Shown: piece by piece, positions 45,522-54,269 of the stretch
Numbering within the stretch: the first letter of the stretch is position 1
How the letters are laid out: each line of letters begins with the position of its first letter
Assembly: GCA_963819075.1 (NCBI GenBank)
Contig: CAWFUP010000005.1
Coordinates: 186,001-250,000 of the forward strand
Reading direction: 5' to 3'
Length of the DNA: 64,000 nt
Source: CAVQBJ01 sp963819075
GTDB lineage: Bacteria; Actinomycetota; Thermoleophilia; Solirubrobacterales; Solirubrobacteraceae
The notes under the pieces: model-generated
What the model saw: the letters and a program-made list of their open reading frames with translations, nothing else
Told to the model about the DNA's origin: nothing
Database searches by the model: none
Program-made: the position numbers and the translations under genes

Positions 45522-46040
45522 ATGAGCGCTTTTCGCCCTGTTTTTTCCGCTGCTAGCGGTCAAAGCGTGGCCGCCCGATTCCGTTTCCCCTGGAAACCGG
45601 CGGTTCACGAACCCGTTGCGGATGCCGACCACCGGCCCTCTAGCTGGGTCCCGAGCCGCCCTCCCCAGCCAGCCGACGGCCGTCCGGGACCCGGTGGGCC
45701 CATGAGGCGGCCGGCCCCGCGCCATCGTCCAACGTTGATGACCAGGCACAACCTGCGAGACGATCGTGGCTTTCTCGTCCGCGAGTCCCAGCCCAGGGAG
45801 CCGACACACCCGTGGCGCTGCCAGGACGGCCGCTGGTTCCGCTACGAGCCCCATCTGATCCGCGACGGCCACCTCGCCGATGACGGCCAACCCTTCGACG
45901 ACGGCAGCCTGCACGGTCCCACGTACATCGCTCTCGGCCCAGCAGTCGAATCGTCAGGTTGCCGTACCGCCTTGAGCTTCAAACTGCTCGATCGCCTCGA
46001 GGCGAAACCGGCGGTACCGACCGAGGCGTACCGCCGGTAG
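45522..46040 (+). CDS. Hypothetical protein, possibly from an integrative element
   Basis: A 172-residue frame from ATG 45522. The N-terminal half is proline/arginine-rich (RFRFPWKPA), the C-terminal half less biased (MTRHNLRDDRGFLVRE, HPWRCQDGRWFRYEPHLIRD). It overlaps the convergent HTH gene by 87 bp and a leftward open frame of 143 codons (45483-45914) overlaps it completely, so which strand is coding is not certain. No function is recognised. Confidence 0.35.
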   Translation: MSAFRPVFSAASGQSVAARFRFPWKPAVHEPVADADHRPSSWVPSRPPQPADGRPGPGGPMRRPAPRHRPTLMTRHNLRDDRGFLVRESQPREPTHPWRCQDGRWFRYEPHLIRDGHLADDGQPFDDGSLHGPTYIALGPAVESSGCRTALSFKLLDRLEAKPAVPTEAYRR

Positions 46041-46172
46041 ATGTCCGCGTCGCGTTGCGTCGTACACCCACGACCTCGGCACTTGCCACCGCTCAGCCAG
46101 GTCCGTTGCCGTGAGCAATCGGCTGGCCGCAGCGACCTCCGGATCTGACGTGGAACCGCGCCGGCTATTCAT
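45954..46172 (-). CDS. Excisionase-like helix-turn-helix protein
   Basis: A 72-residue protein that is almost entirely a MerR/HTH_17-type DNA-binding domain: LLTATDLAERWQVPRSWVY, then RRGHLPAVRLGRYRRFRLEA. Such small proteins act as excisionases (Xis) or regulators of actinobacterial integrative elements and phages. It lies about 200 bp from the 3' end of the tRNA-Met gene, the usual integration site side. No complete integrase gene is present in between. Confidence 0.75.
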   Translation of the reverse strand: MNSRRGSTSDPEVAAASRLLTATDLAERWQVPRSWVYDATRRGHLPAVRLGRYRRFRLEAIEQFEAQGGTAT

Positions 46173-46239
46173 CGGCGTTTTGTGGCGGCGTCGGTGTCGA
46201 CATTGGGCGCGATTAGGGTGCCAGGAACGGCCGGGCGCC

Positions 46240-46324
46240 GACTGTCCCAGGGCCCGCCCTCTTTGGCCCCGACGCCCCCGCAGCGGGCCGCTGGGGAAAT
46301 CTGTGGGGAAATCTGAGAGCCTGA
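46240..46324 (+). pseudogene. Possible integrase C-terminal tail
   Basis: Just before the tRNA-Met 3' end, one frame ends with AAGRWGNLWGNLRA and a stop at 46322-46324. The WGNLWGN repeat resembles the tail of many actinobacterial tyrosine integrases, whose genes end beside their tRNA attachment site. The catalytic part of an integrase is absent. The DNA repeat (two GTGGGGAAATCT-like units, about 46291-46315) is seen; the assignment is weak. Confidence 0.3.
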
Positions 46325-46373
46325 CCGGGGAGGGTGAGATCTAGAAAGCACCGCATTTCCAGGTCCTTTCTGA

Positions 46374-46447
46374 TGCCGGAGGAGGGACTCGAACCCCCGA
46401 CACGCGGATTATGATTCCGCTGCTCTAACCGACTGAGCTACTCCGGC
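46374..46447 (-). tRNA. tRNA-Met (anticodon CAT)
   Basis: Read on the minus strand the 74-nt sequence forms a complete cloverleaf: acceptor stem GCCGGAG/CTCCGGC, D-arm AGCTCAGTCGGTTAGAGC, anticodon stem GCGGA/TCCGC with loop ATCATAA (anticodon CAT), variable loop, and T-arm GGGGGTTCGAGTCCCTC. The 3' CCA is not encoded. The pattern fits elongator tRNA-Met rather than the initiator; a lysidine-modified tRNA-Ile(CAT) cannot be fully excluded. It marks the border of the accessory island. Confidence 0.92.
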
Positions 46448-46720
46448 GGGGGAGTGGCAGTGTAGGGCCTCGCAGGGCGGTTGGCCTGCCGCGCGCCGCG
46501 CGCCAAGGCGCCGGGAGAGCGGGGTCGGCGGCCCCGAAGGTGACGCGCTCAGCGCGGCGTCATCCGCCGAAACGGCGAGATCGCGTCCGAAATTCTGTCC
46601 GGTGAGTTGAGCGGGCGTTATATCTCGGTGAACGAGGGAATCGATTTGGCCGTATTCGGGTCTATAGCGATAGGCAGTAACGCCGAACGCGTACGAGAGA
46701 CGACCGTACCGGAGCGCACG

Positions 46721-47071
46721 ATGAGCGACAGTCCACACAACGAGGCCAGAGTGATCGAGCAGGAACGGGTCACCGTCGATGACTTGTTCCACGATCTCGC
46801 CGCCAGCGAGGCCGGCGCGGTGGCCGAGCGGCTACAGCGGCTGGCCACCGATGTGATGCTGTCCGAGGGCGCGGGCACGCTGATGGACGCCGCGGCGTTC
46901 ATCCGGGTCATCACCCGTGAGCACGGGGTTCCCGGGAGCGACACTGCTCAGCGCATGGAGCGGCTGGCCGACGAGCTCGCCGAGCAGGCTGGCGTGTGGC
47001 AGCAGGCCTCCGACAGTGCCGCCATCTCGATCCGAGCGGCGAACACGACGCGCAACCGCACGCAGGCCTAG
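46721..47071 (+). CDS. Small hypothetical protein
   Basis: A 116-residue acidic, helical protein from ATG 46721, which has GGAG 7 bp upstream; the frame is open back to 46607. Two predicted long helices (TVDDLFHDLAASEAGAVAER and AQRMERLADELAEQAG) suggest a coiled-coil or helical bundle. No family was recognised. It lies alone between the tRNA and a convergent CAP-domain gene. Confidence 0.6.
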   Translation: MSDSPHNEARVIEQERVTVDDLFHDLAASEAGAVAERLQRLATDVMLSEGAGTLMDAAAFIRVITREHGVPGSDTAQRMERLADELAEQAGVWQQASDSAAISIRAANTTRNRTQA

Positions 47072-47092
47072 CGCGGCGCCGGACGCCGACCG

Positions 47093-47764
47093 CTACCCGC
47101 CGGTGATGACGCCGAAGTCCTGGGTGTAGGTCGCGCCCGCCCCGCCTGCTCCGACGCTGCCGGGCGCGGCCGGGCTGACGCCGATGCCCGTCTGACGGAA
47201 GACGGCTCGGAGGATGTTCGCGCGGTGATCGGGCGAATTCATCCAGGCGGTCACGATGCTCCCGGGAGTCCCGAGGTTGAGCGTGCCCCAGGCAATGTTC
47301 TCGCCGACCTCGTAGCCGACGTTGCCGGTCAGGTAGCCGACGGCCGTCAACCGGCCCTCGGGCGTGCTGCCGCTCGGACTGACGTGGTCGAAGTAGCCAT
47401 GCGCGACCATGTCGTCCGAGTGCGCCTGCGCGGCGTGGTCGAGGCGCGTGTCCTCGACGAGCGGAACGAGTCCGAAATGACGCCGCTGTGAGTTGATGAG
47501 GCATAACGTCGAGCGCACGATGCGGGCGGTGTTGCTCGCCGACGGCATCAGGTTCACGTCCGGGCAGGGACCGATGCCGCTCGCCACGGGGTCGGCCGGC
47601 CGGGCGATGGGGTGCGACTTCGGCGCGCGGCGCGTCGTGCGGGCCGTACGCTTGCCCGCCGCGTGCGCGCTCGCATCACTCGCCAGCTCGACTCCGAACA
47701 GGCAGATCGCGACGGTGACAACGGCGGCGGCAGTACGGCGGGGGGCGACGGACGACAGGCCCAA
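47093..47764 (-). CDS. Secreted CAP/SCP-domain protein
   Basis: A 223-residue protein with signal peptide (AVVTVAICLFGVELASDA) and a C-terminal CAP domain (about 95-223): LDHAAQAHSDDMVAHGYFDH, GENIAWGT, WMNSPDHRANIL and TGIGV, with both active-site histidines and acidic residues. Bacterial CAP proteins are secreted or wall-associated; their activities are poorly known. The start is taken as TTG 47764 because AGGGAAGG lies 8 bp upstream; the frame open to 48076 overlaps the ftcD gene on the other strand. Confidence 0.82.
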   Translation of the reverse strand: MGLSSVAPRRTAAAVVTVAICLFGVELASDASAHAAGKRTARTTRRAPKSHPIARPADPVASGIGPCPDVNLMPSASNTARIVRSTLCLINSQRRHFGLVPLVEDTRLDHAAQAHSDDMVAHGYFDHVSPSGSTPEGRLTAVGYLTGNVGYEVGENIAWGTLNLGTPGSIVTAWMNSPDHRANILRAVFRQTGIGVSPAAPGSVGAGGAGATYTQDFGVITGG

Positions 47765-47927
47765 TGGGTGATCCTTCCCTGGCGGCAGGCGGCCAGTCGG
47801 CGCGATCTCGCGCGCGGCGGGCCTCCCGATCGGTGTCGGCCTGCGTCGGGCGCACGATGAGGAGGAATGCGCGCGGTGGACGGGCGTTGGGCCGACGCGC
47901 GAGGCCGTTTGGTGATCTGATCCGCGC

Positions 47928-48806
47928 GTGACCCGCGCGCAGCTCCTGGCCGTACCGAACGTGTCCGAGGGACGAGAGCCCTCGGCCGTCGCCGCGATCG
48001 GCGCGGCCTTCGCCACGCACGGGGCGCGGCTGCTCGACGAGCACGCCGACGCCGACCACCATCGCTCCGTGTTCACGCTCGTCGGGTCGCCGGGCGAGCT
48101 GGCCTCGGCGCTCCTGAGCGGCGCCGCCGAGACGCTGCGACGGGTCGACCTCGGCGCGCCGCGCGGCCTGCATCCGCTCGTGGGCGCCCTCGATGTCGTC
48201 CCGATCGTGCACCTCGACCACGACGGCCGCGGGGCGGCCTGCGCCGAGGCGCTGCTGGTCGGCGATCGACTCGGGGAGGAGCTCGGCCTGCCGGTGCTCC
48301 TCTACGGCGCCCTGGCTGGCGGCCGTACGCGCGCCGAGCTGCGCCGCGGCGGACCGGCCGTCCTGGCCGAACGACTGCGTAGCGGCGAGTTGCGGCCGGA
48401 CTTCGGCCCGCGTGCGGCACACCCGACGGGCGGCGTCACGCTCGTCTCCGCGCGTCCTCCGCTCGCCGCATTCAATCTCGAGCTCGCTCCGCCCGCGAAC
48501 CTCGCCACGGCGCGGTCGATCGCCGCGCGGATCCGCGAAGGGGGCGCCGAGGGCCTGCCCGGGGTGCGGGCGCTCGGGCTCCCGCTCGATGCGCGGGGCG
48601 GCGTCGCACAGGTGTCGATGAACGTCGAGGACCCGATCGAGGTCCCGCTCGCGCGCGTCGTGGCCGCTGTCGCGGCGCACGCCGAGATCGCCGCCGCCGA
48701 GATCGTCGGGCTCGTGCCGCGCGCGGCGCTCATTGGCTTCCCAGCCGAGGTGCCGTTCCTCGATGACGCACGAGCCCACGTCATCGAAGAGGCACTAGGC
48801 TTGTAG
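47928..48806 (+). CDS. ftcD: Glutamate formimidoyltransferase-like protein
   Basis: A 292-residue protein from GTG 47928. The N-terminus LLAVPNVSEGRE and the His motif DEHADADHHRSVFTLVG are hallmarks of the formiminotransferase N- and C-subdomains; HPLVGALDVVPIVHLD and GFPAEVPFLDDARAHVIEEAL support it. It would transfer the formimino group from N-formiminoglutamate to tetrahydrofolate in histidine degradation. No hut genes are near, and the cyclodeaminase domain is absent, as in stand-alone bacterial forms. Confidence 0.88.
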   Translation: MTRAQLLAVPNVSEGREPSAVAAIGAAFATHGARLLDEHADADHHRSVFTLVGSPGELASALLSGAAETLRRVDLGAPRGLHPLVGALDVVPIVHLDHDGRGAACAEALLVGDRLGEELGLPVLLYGALAGGRTRAELRRGGPAVLAERLRSGELRPDFGPRAAHPTGGVTLVSARPPLAAFNLELAPPANLATARSIAARIREGGAEGLPGVRALGLPLDARGGVAQVSMNVEDPIEVPLARVVAAVAAHAEIAAAEIVGLVPRAALIGFPAEVPFLDDARAHVIEEALGL

Positions 48807-48808
48807 GC

Positions 48809-49150
48809 ATGGCCCAGACGAAGCGAAAGCGCCAGACCAAGCATCGCGGCAACGCGGCGGGAGTCATCGAGGCGCGCGGTCGGACGGGGCGTGGGTCGAC
48901 GGGCGGCAAGGACAAAGAGAAGGTTCCGCGGCGGGACCGTCCGCCGTCGTGGGGCAGCGCGTTCACGCGGGCCGCGATCGCCACGCTCGCGCTCCTCGTC
49001 GTCGCGGGGCTGTTCATCAAGGGCGGAAGCCGCTTCCTGTTCTTCTTCCCGATCGTGCTCGGCGCGTACACCGGCATCGGCTACTACACCGACAAGTTCC
49101 TCTACGACCGTCGCCAGCGCCAGAAGGCGGCAGGCAAGGTGAAGGCATGA
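48809..49150 (+). CDS. Small membrane protein, unknown function
   Basis: A 113-residue protein with a basic Lys/Arg-rich N-terminus (MAQTKRKRQTKHRGNAAG), two membrane helices (ATLALLVVAGLFIKGGS and LFFFPIVLGAYTGIGYY) and a basic tail. It starts 2 bp after the ftcD stop and overlaps the next gene by ATGA, so it belongs to the same transcription unit. No family function known. Confidence 0.75.
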   Translation: MAQTKRKRQTKHRGNAAGVIEARGRTGRGSTGGKDKEKVPRRDRPPSWGSAFTRAAIATLALLVVAGLFIKGGSRFLFFFPIVLGAYTGIGYYTDKFLYDRRQRQKAAGKVKA

Positions 49151-49824
49151 GCGCGCTCGATGTGCGCAGCTTCACCGTCGGCCCGGTGCAGGAGAACGCC
49201 TACGTCGTGCGCACCGACCGCGACGCCACGCGCGCGGTGATCGTCGATCCGGGCGACGAGGCGCCGCGCCTACTGAGCGCGATCGAGGACCTCGGCGTGG
49301 AGATCGAGGCGATCCTCATCACCCACTGCCACTTCGATCACGTCGGTGCGGTGGCGCCCGTCGCCACAGCAACCGGAGCACCGGTGTACTGCCCGGTCAT
49401 CGAGCGCCCGGTGCTCGCCGACATCATGAGCTATGTGCCGTTCCCCGGCTTCGGGCCGTTCGACAGCTACGAGGCGGACCACACGGTCGAGGGCGGCGAG
49501 CAGCTGTCGCTCGCGGGACTGCAGTTCGACGTGGTGTTCACGCCCGGTCACAGCCCCGGGCACGTCACCTACGCGGTCGCCGACGAGCTTGCGCTCTTCT
49601 CGGGCGACGTCCTCTTCCAGGGCTCGGTGGGACGCGTGGACCTGCCCGGCGGCGACTGGAACGTGCTCGAGGAGTCGATCGGCCGGCTCGTCACGGCCTA
49701 CCCCGGCGAGACGACGGTCTATCCGGGGCACATGGGCATCACGACGCTCGGGCGCGAGCTCGACACCAATCCGTTCCTGTCCGAGCTGCGCGCCTCAGCC
49801 GGTCCGGGCCGCAGCGGCACTTGA
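49147..49824 (+). CDS. MBL-fold metallo-hydrolase (glyoxalase II-like)
   Basis: A 225-residue metallo-beta-lactamase-fold protein. The metal motif is THCHFDHVG (His60, His62, Asp64, His65), with further ligands in TPGHSPGHV, FSGDVLF and PGHMG. The size and motif spacing fit the GloB/YcbL type, which hydrolyses thioesters such as S-lactoylglutathione or related substrates; the actual substrate is unknown. The ATG is coupled to the upstream gene by ATGA and its stop overlaps the TTG start of hisS. Confidence 0.88.
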   Translation: MSALDVRSFTVGPVQENAYVVRTDRDATRAVIVDPGDEAPRLLSAIEDLGVEIEAILITHCHFDHVGAVAPVATATGAPVYCPVIERPVLADIMSYVPFPGFGPFDSYEADHTVEGGEQLSLAGLQFDVVFTPGHSPGHVTYAVADELALFSGDVLFQGSVGRVDLPGGDWNVLEESIGRLVTAYPGETTVYPGHMGITTLGRELDTNPFLSELRASAGPGRSGT

Positions 49825-51086
49825 GCGCGCGCATCCAGGCGCCCCGCGGCACGTACGACGTGCTGCCCGATCAGGCCGCGGCGCGCGCCGCGCTGGAGCG
49901 TCGCGCGCGCGAGATCCTCGAGGCCGCCGGCTACGAGCGCATCGAGACACCGACGTTCGAGGCGACCGAGCTCTTCGCTCGCGGCGTCGGCGCGTCGACC
50001 GACATCGTGCAGAAGGAGATGTATTCGTTCACCGTCGGCGATCACTCGTACACGCTGCGCCCGGAGGGGACCGCGCCGGTCTGTCGCGCCTACGTCGAGC
50101 ACGGAATGCACAAGCTGGCCCAGCCGGTGAAGCTCTGGTACCTGTCGAGCTTCTTCCGTCACGAGCGCGCCCAGGCCGGCCGCTACCGCCAGTTCTGGCA
50201 GGTCGGGGTCGAGGCGCTCGGCTCCGCCGATCCCGCGCTCGACGCCGAGTCGATCGTGCTCCTGCAAACGCTGCTCGACGACCTCGGCACGCGCGGCCTG
50301 CGGCTGCGCCTGGCCAGTCTCGGCGACCCCGCCAGCCGCGCCGAGTACCGCGTCGAGCTGCAAGCGTACCTGCGGGCCAACCTGGACCGCCTCGCGCCCG
50401 AGGTGCGCGACCGGATCGAGCTGAACCCGTTGCGCGCGTTCGACTCCGACGACCCGTCGACGCGCGAGGTGATGGTCGGCGCCCCGCGGCTGCTCGATTA
50501 CCTCAACGACGACGACGCCGCCCACTTCGCCGAGGTGCGGGCGCTGCTCGACGCCGCCGAGATCGGCTACGAGGTCGACACGACGCTCGTGCGCGGCCTC
50601 GACTACTACACGCGCACACTGTTCGAGTTCACCTCCGACGCGCTCGGCGCGCAGAGCGGCGTGGCGGGCGGGGGCCGCTACGACGGGCTCGTGCAGGAGC
50701 TCGGCGGAGCGCCCACACCGGGCATCGGCTGGGCCGCGGGGGTCGAGCGCATCCTCCTGTCGGCCGGCTCGCTGCCGGCCGCCCCGTCACCCCCCGTCGA
50801 CCTGTACGCCGCCGCACACGAGGGGGACGGTGCGCCGGGGACCGCGCGCACCGCCGCCTTCACGATCGTCCGCGAGGCGCGCCTCGCCGGGTTCTCTGCC
50901 CAGCTCGAACTGGCCGGACGCTCGCGCAAGGGGCAGGCCAAGCAGGCAGAGCGCCTCGGCGCACGATACGTTGCCATCGTGGGCGACACGCATACGCAGC
51001 TACGCGATCGCGAGGGCGGCGACGAGGAGACGCTCGCCAACGACGCCGTCGTGCATGCGCTCCTGCGCGGGCGCAGGGTCCTGTGA
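49821..51086 (+). CDS. hisS: Histidyl-tRNA synthetase
   Basis: A 421-residue class II aminoacyl-tRNA synthetase. Motif 2 is FRHERAQAGRYRQFWQ, the HisRS signatures are VRGLDYYTRTLFEF and GGGRYDGLV, and LRPEGTAPVCRAYVEH belongs to motif 1. A C-terminal anticodon-binding domain is present (about 325-415). The start is TTG 49821 in a TTGA overlap with the upstream stop. It is coupled by GTGA to aspS, a frequent pairing in bacteria. Confidence 0.95.
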   Translation: MSARIQAPRGTYDVLPDQAAARAALERRAREILEAAGYERIETPTFEATELFARGVGASTDIVQKEMYSFTVGDHSYTLRPEGTAPVCRAYVEHGMHKLAQPVKLWYLSSFFRHERAQAGRYRQFWQVGVEALGSADPALDAESIVLLQTLLDDLGTRGLRLRLASLGDPASRAEYRVELQAYLRANLDRLAPEVRDRIELNPLRAFDSDDPSTREVMVGAPRLLDYLNDDDAAHFAEVRALLDAAEIGYEVDTTLVRGLDYYTRTLFEFTSDALGAQSGVAGGGRYDGLVQELGGAPTPGIGWAAGVERILLSAGSLPAAPSPPVDLYAAAHEGDGAPGTARTAAFTIVREARLAGFSAQLELAGRSRKGQAKQAERLGARYVAIVGDTHTQLRDREGGDEETLANDAVVHALLRGRRVL

Positions 51087-52876
51087 AGCGACCGCCCCGC
51101 GCAAACGGCTACCGCGACCACTGGTGCGGCGACGTCGGCACCGCCGAGGTCGACGAGGAGGTGCGCGTCGCGGGCTGGGTCCACCGCCGCCGCGATCACG
51201 GCGGCGTCGTGTTCATCGATCTGCGCGACCGCTCGGGGATCGTGCAGCTCGTGTTCCACCCCGAGGAGGTCGAGGCCCACGCCGCCGCCCACCGGCTGCG
51301 CTCCGAGCACGTCCTGAGCGCTCGCGGACCGGTGCTGCGCCGCGACCCCGAGAACGTCAACCCGAACCTTCCGACAGGCGAGATCGAGATCGCCGTGAGC
51401 GCGCTGACCGCGCTGGCCGAGGCCGAGACGCCCCCGTTCCCGATCGACGAGGAGGTCGCCGTCGACGAGCTGCTGCGGCTGCGCCACCGCCCGCTCGACC
51501 TACGCCGCGAGTCGATGCGCGACGGGATCATCCTGCGCCACGAGGCGGTCGCCGTCATCCGCCGCTTCCTCGACGACCGCGACTTCCTCGAGATCGAGAC
51601 GCCCGTGCTGACGCGGTCGACGCCCGAGGGCGCCCGCGACTTCCTTGTCCCGAGCCGGCTCTCACCCGGTTCCTTCTACGCGCTGCCGCAGTCGCCGCAG
51701 CTGTTCAAGGAGCTGCTGATGATCGGCGGGTTTGAGCGCTATTTCCAAATCGCGCGTTGCTTCCGCGATGAGGATCTGCGCGCCGATCGCCAGCCCGAGT
51801 TCACCCAGCTGGACGTGGAGATGTCCTTTGTCGATGAAGACGATGTCATCGAGCTCACCGAGGGCGTCATGGCCGCCGTGTTCGCGACCGGCGACTTCGC
51901 GGTGGCGGCGCCACCGTGGCCGCGCATGTCCTACGCGGAGGCGATGCTGCGCTTCGGCTCAGACCGACCGGACACCCGCTTCGGCCTGGAGATCCGCGAC
52001 GTGTCCGAGGTCGTGCGGGGATCGCAGTTCAAGGTGTTCGAATCGGTCATCGAGGCCGGCGGCGCCGTGCGCGCCCTGAACGCCGGCGCACCCGGCGCGG
52101 CGATGTCGCGCTCCGAGCTCGACGGCCTCAACGACGTCGTTCGTCGCCACGGCGCCAAGGCCGTTGCGCCGATCCCCATCCAGGCCGGTGGCGCGTGGGG
52201 ATCGAACCTGGCCAAGTTCTTCAGCGAGGAGCAGGCCGCCGCGGTCAACGCGGCGCTCGACGCGCACGAGGGCGATCTGCTGCTGTTCGTCGCCGACCGT
52301 GCGAGCATCGCGCCCGAGGCGCTCGGCGCGCTACGCCAGCACCTCGGCGCGCAGTTCGGCGTCATTCCGGCCGGGCGCCACGACGCCCTGTGGATCGTTG
52401 ACTTCCCGTTGTTCGGCTTCAACGAGACCGAGCGGCGCTGGGATCCGCTGCACCACCCATTCACCTCGCCGGTGCTGTCGCCCGACGCGAGCCTTCCCTC
52501 CTTCGATGATCCCGGGGCGCTCATGTCGCGCGCGTATGACCTCGTCGTCGACGGCTGGGAGCTCGGCGGCGGGTCGATCCGTATCCACGATCCGGACCTG
52601 CAGCGCGCGGTGTTGCAGGCGATCGGGATCGGCGAGGACGAGGCGCAGGCGCGCTTCGGGTTCCTGCTCGACGCTCTCCGCTACGGCGCGCCGCCCCTCG
52701 GGGGGATCGCGATGGGGATCGACCGGACGGTCGCGATCATGCTCGGGCAGGAGTCGATCCGCGACGTGATCGCCTTCCCGAAGACAGCCTCGGGCGCCGA
52801 TCCGCTCACCGGCGCTCCCGCACCCGTCGACGCCGCGCAGCTGCGCGAGCTCGCGCTGCGCTCGACCGTCACTTGA
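51083..52876 (+). CDS. aspS: Aspartyl-tRNA synthetase
   Basis: A 597-residue class IIb synthetase from GTG 51083, set by the GTGA overlap with hisS; the same frame is open far upstream but that part is antisense-like. The OB-fold anticodon domain (about 12-105) contains VAGWVHRRRDHGGVVFIDLR. Catalytic motifs are FRDEDLRADRQPEFTQLD and GGIAMGIDRTVAIML, with the bacterial GAD insert between. GatCAB is not in the window, so whether it is discriminating for tRNA-Asp cannot be said. Confidence 0.95.
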   Translation: MKRPPRANGYRDHWCGDVGTAEVDEEVRVAGWVHRRRDHGGVVFIDLRDRSGIVQLVFHPEEVEAHAAAHRLRSEHVLSARGPVLRRDPENVNPNLPTGEIEIAVSALTALAEAETPPFPIDEEVAVDELLRLRHRPLDLRRESMRDGIILRHEAVAVIRRFLDDRDFLEIETPVLTRSTPEGARDFLVPSRLSPGSFYALPQSPQLFKELLMIGGFERYFQIARCFRDEDLRADRQPEFTQLDVEMSFVDEDDVIELTEGVMAAVFATGDFAVAAPPWPRMSYAEAMLRFGSDRPDTRFGLEIRDVSEVVRGSQFKVFESVIEAGGAVRALNAGAPGAAMSRSELDGLNDVVRRHGAKAVAPIPIQAGGAWGSNLAKFFSEEQAAAVNAALDAHEGDLLLFVADRASIAPEALGALRQHLGAQFGVIPAGRHDALWIVDFPLFGFNETERRWDPLHHPFTSPVLSPDASLPSFDDPGALMSRAYDLVVDGWELGGGSIRIHDPDLQRAVLQAIGIGEDEAQARFGFLLDALRYGAPPLGGIAMGIDRTVAIMLGQESIRDVIAFPKTASGADPLTGAPAPVDAAQLRELALRSTVT

Positions 52877-52981
52877 CGCCCCGGCGCCCGATCGGGCAAA
52901 CGCGCGCAAACACACCCAAAGTGTCCAGGCGCTCCCCGCCGCGCTCAAGTGTGAGCAGGCGCGCTGCCGACGTGGTGAGCG

Positions 52982-54220
52982 ATGTCCCAAGTCTCGCGTC
53001 CCGTTCAGCTCGCGATGCTCGCCGTGCTCGTGCTCGGCGCGCTCTGGTTCCTTGCCCTGCGGCCACACTCGCAGAGCAGCTCCTCGCCGCCCGCGCCGGC
53101 GCCGGCGCCGGCCCCGGCACCCACCGCGACCTCTCAGCCTCAGGGCAGCTCGCTGCCCGGCGGTCTCGGCGGTCTCGCGCGTGCCGTCAACAAGGCGAAC
53201 GGCGCCGTCGCGACCTCGCAGGCCAACGCAAACCAGCTCGAACGCAACTCAGCCGCCGCATCGTCCTCGCAGGCGCCCGCGCCCACGAGCTCGGGGTCGA
53301 CGAGCACTACGGCCCACGGTGCGCCGGCGGGTCAGCCGGCCACCGCGAGCGGCGCCGCGCCGTCCACCTCTGCCGGTGCGAGCACCTCTGCCGCCAGCGC
53401 CACCCACGCCGGGACCGCCGCCGGCTCTACCGCTGCCTCGCACGGCGCGACGAACACGACGCCGGGCGCTCACGCCCCCGCCGCGAGTCCGGCCGTGGCG
53501 ATCAAGAACGAGCTCGCGGACGGCAAGACGGTGGCGCTGCTGTTCTGGAATCCGCTCGGCGTCGATGACCGGGCGCTGCACAGCGCGCTTCTCAAGCTCA
53601 CGAAGCCGCATGGCTCACTCGTCGTGCACTTCGCGACAGCGGCCCAGGTGCCCAACTACGGCACGATCGTCACTGCCTCGCAGGTGCTCGAAACCCCGAC
53701 GCTGCTGCTCATGCGCGGCAAGGACATCCAATCGATCACCGATCTGCAGGACCCATCCGATCTGCGGCAGTACGTCAACGACATCGCGGCCGGCGGAGCC
53801 GGCGCCGTGCAGACGCCCAAGCTGACCTCATACGCGCCGGGCACCAGCCGAGTCGCCTACCTCGCCAAGGTGAATGCGGCGTGCGCTCGCGCGAACAACC
53901 ATGCGCGGGCCACGTTCGTCGTCACGCCCGGGGAGTCCCTGTCCCAGCTGCTGCAGGCCGTCGAGGCCATCGACTCGGCCCTTGTTGTGCAGATCGCGCG
54001 CGTCCAGCCACCGCCGGCCGACCGGGCCTTCGTGCGCAACATGTGGGCGTTGGAGCTCCGCTCCCAGAAGCAGTTCGCCGGCTACGTGTCGGCGAGCGCC
54101 GCCGGGAACGCGTACGCCGCTCACAACCTCGTGCTGAGCGCCGAGATCAACGATGATCGCGCCGCGCAGATGGCGCTCACGTATGGGCTGACCGACTGCG
54201 TCGCGCCCAGCGCACGCTGA
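52982..54220 (+). CDS. Membrane-anchored protein with thioredoxin-like domain lacking CxxC
   Basis: A 412-residue protein: short N-terminus, one membrane helix (LAMLAVLVLGALWFLAL), a long Ala/Pro/Ser/Thr-rich linker (about 30-175), then a globular domain. ALLFWNPLGVDDRALHSALL, SLVVHFATAAQVPNYG and LETPTLLLM fit a thioredoxin-like fold, but the CxxC site is absent. The C-terminal 120 residues are helical with two cysteines. It lies between aspS and mnmA in the same direction but with its own upstream gap. Function unknown. Confidence 0.65.
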   Translation: MSQVSRPVQLAMLAVLVLGALWFLALRPHSQSSSSPPAPAPAPAPAPTATSQPQGSSLPGGLGGLARAVNKANGAVATSQANANQLERNSAAASSSQAPAPTSSGSTSTTAHGAPAGQPATASGAAPSTSAGASTSAASATHAGTAAGSTAASHGATNTTPGAHAPAASPAVAIKNELADGKTVALLFWNPLGVDDRALHSALLKLTKPHGSLVVHFATAAQVPNYGTIVTASQVLETPTLLLMRGKDIQSITDLQDPSDLRQYVNDIAAGGAGAVQTPKLTSYAPGTSRVAYLAKVNAACARANNHARATFVVTPGESLSQLLQAVEAIDSALVVQIARVQPPPADRAFVRNMWALELRSQKQFAGYVSASAAGNAYAAHNLVLSAEINDDRAAQMALTYGLTDCVAPSAR

Positions 54221-54269
54221 CGGTCGCGCGACTGGCCGGCGCGTCGGCGGCCGCCTACACTCGTCGGCG

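Noticed and set aside
45483..45914. Leftward 143-codon frame opposite 45522-46040
   Set aside because: It ends at a terminator-like hairpin, which is suggestive, but composition and lack of motifs do not favour it over the rightward frame; left unannotated.
49433..51082. Open frame extending aspS upstream by 550 codons
   Set aside because: The extension is Arg/Ala-rich and lies over hisS and the MBL gene; the aspartyl-tRNA synthetase domain begins at GTG 51083.
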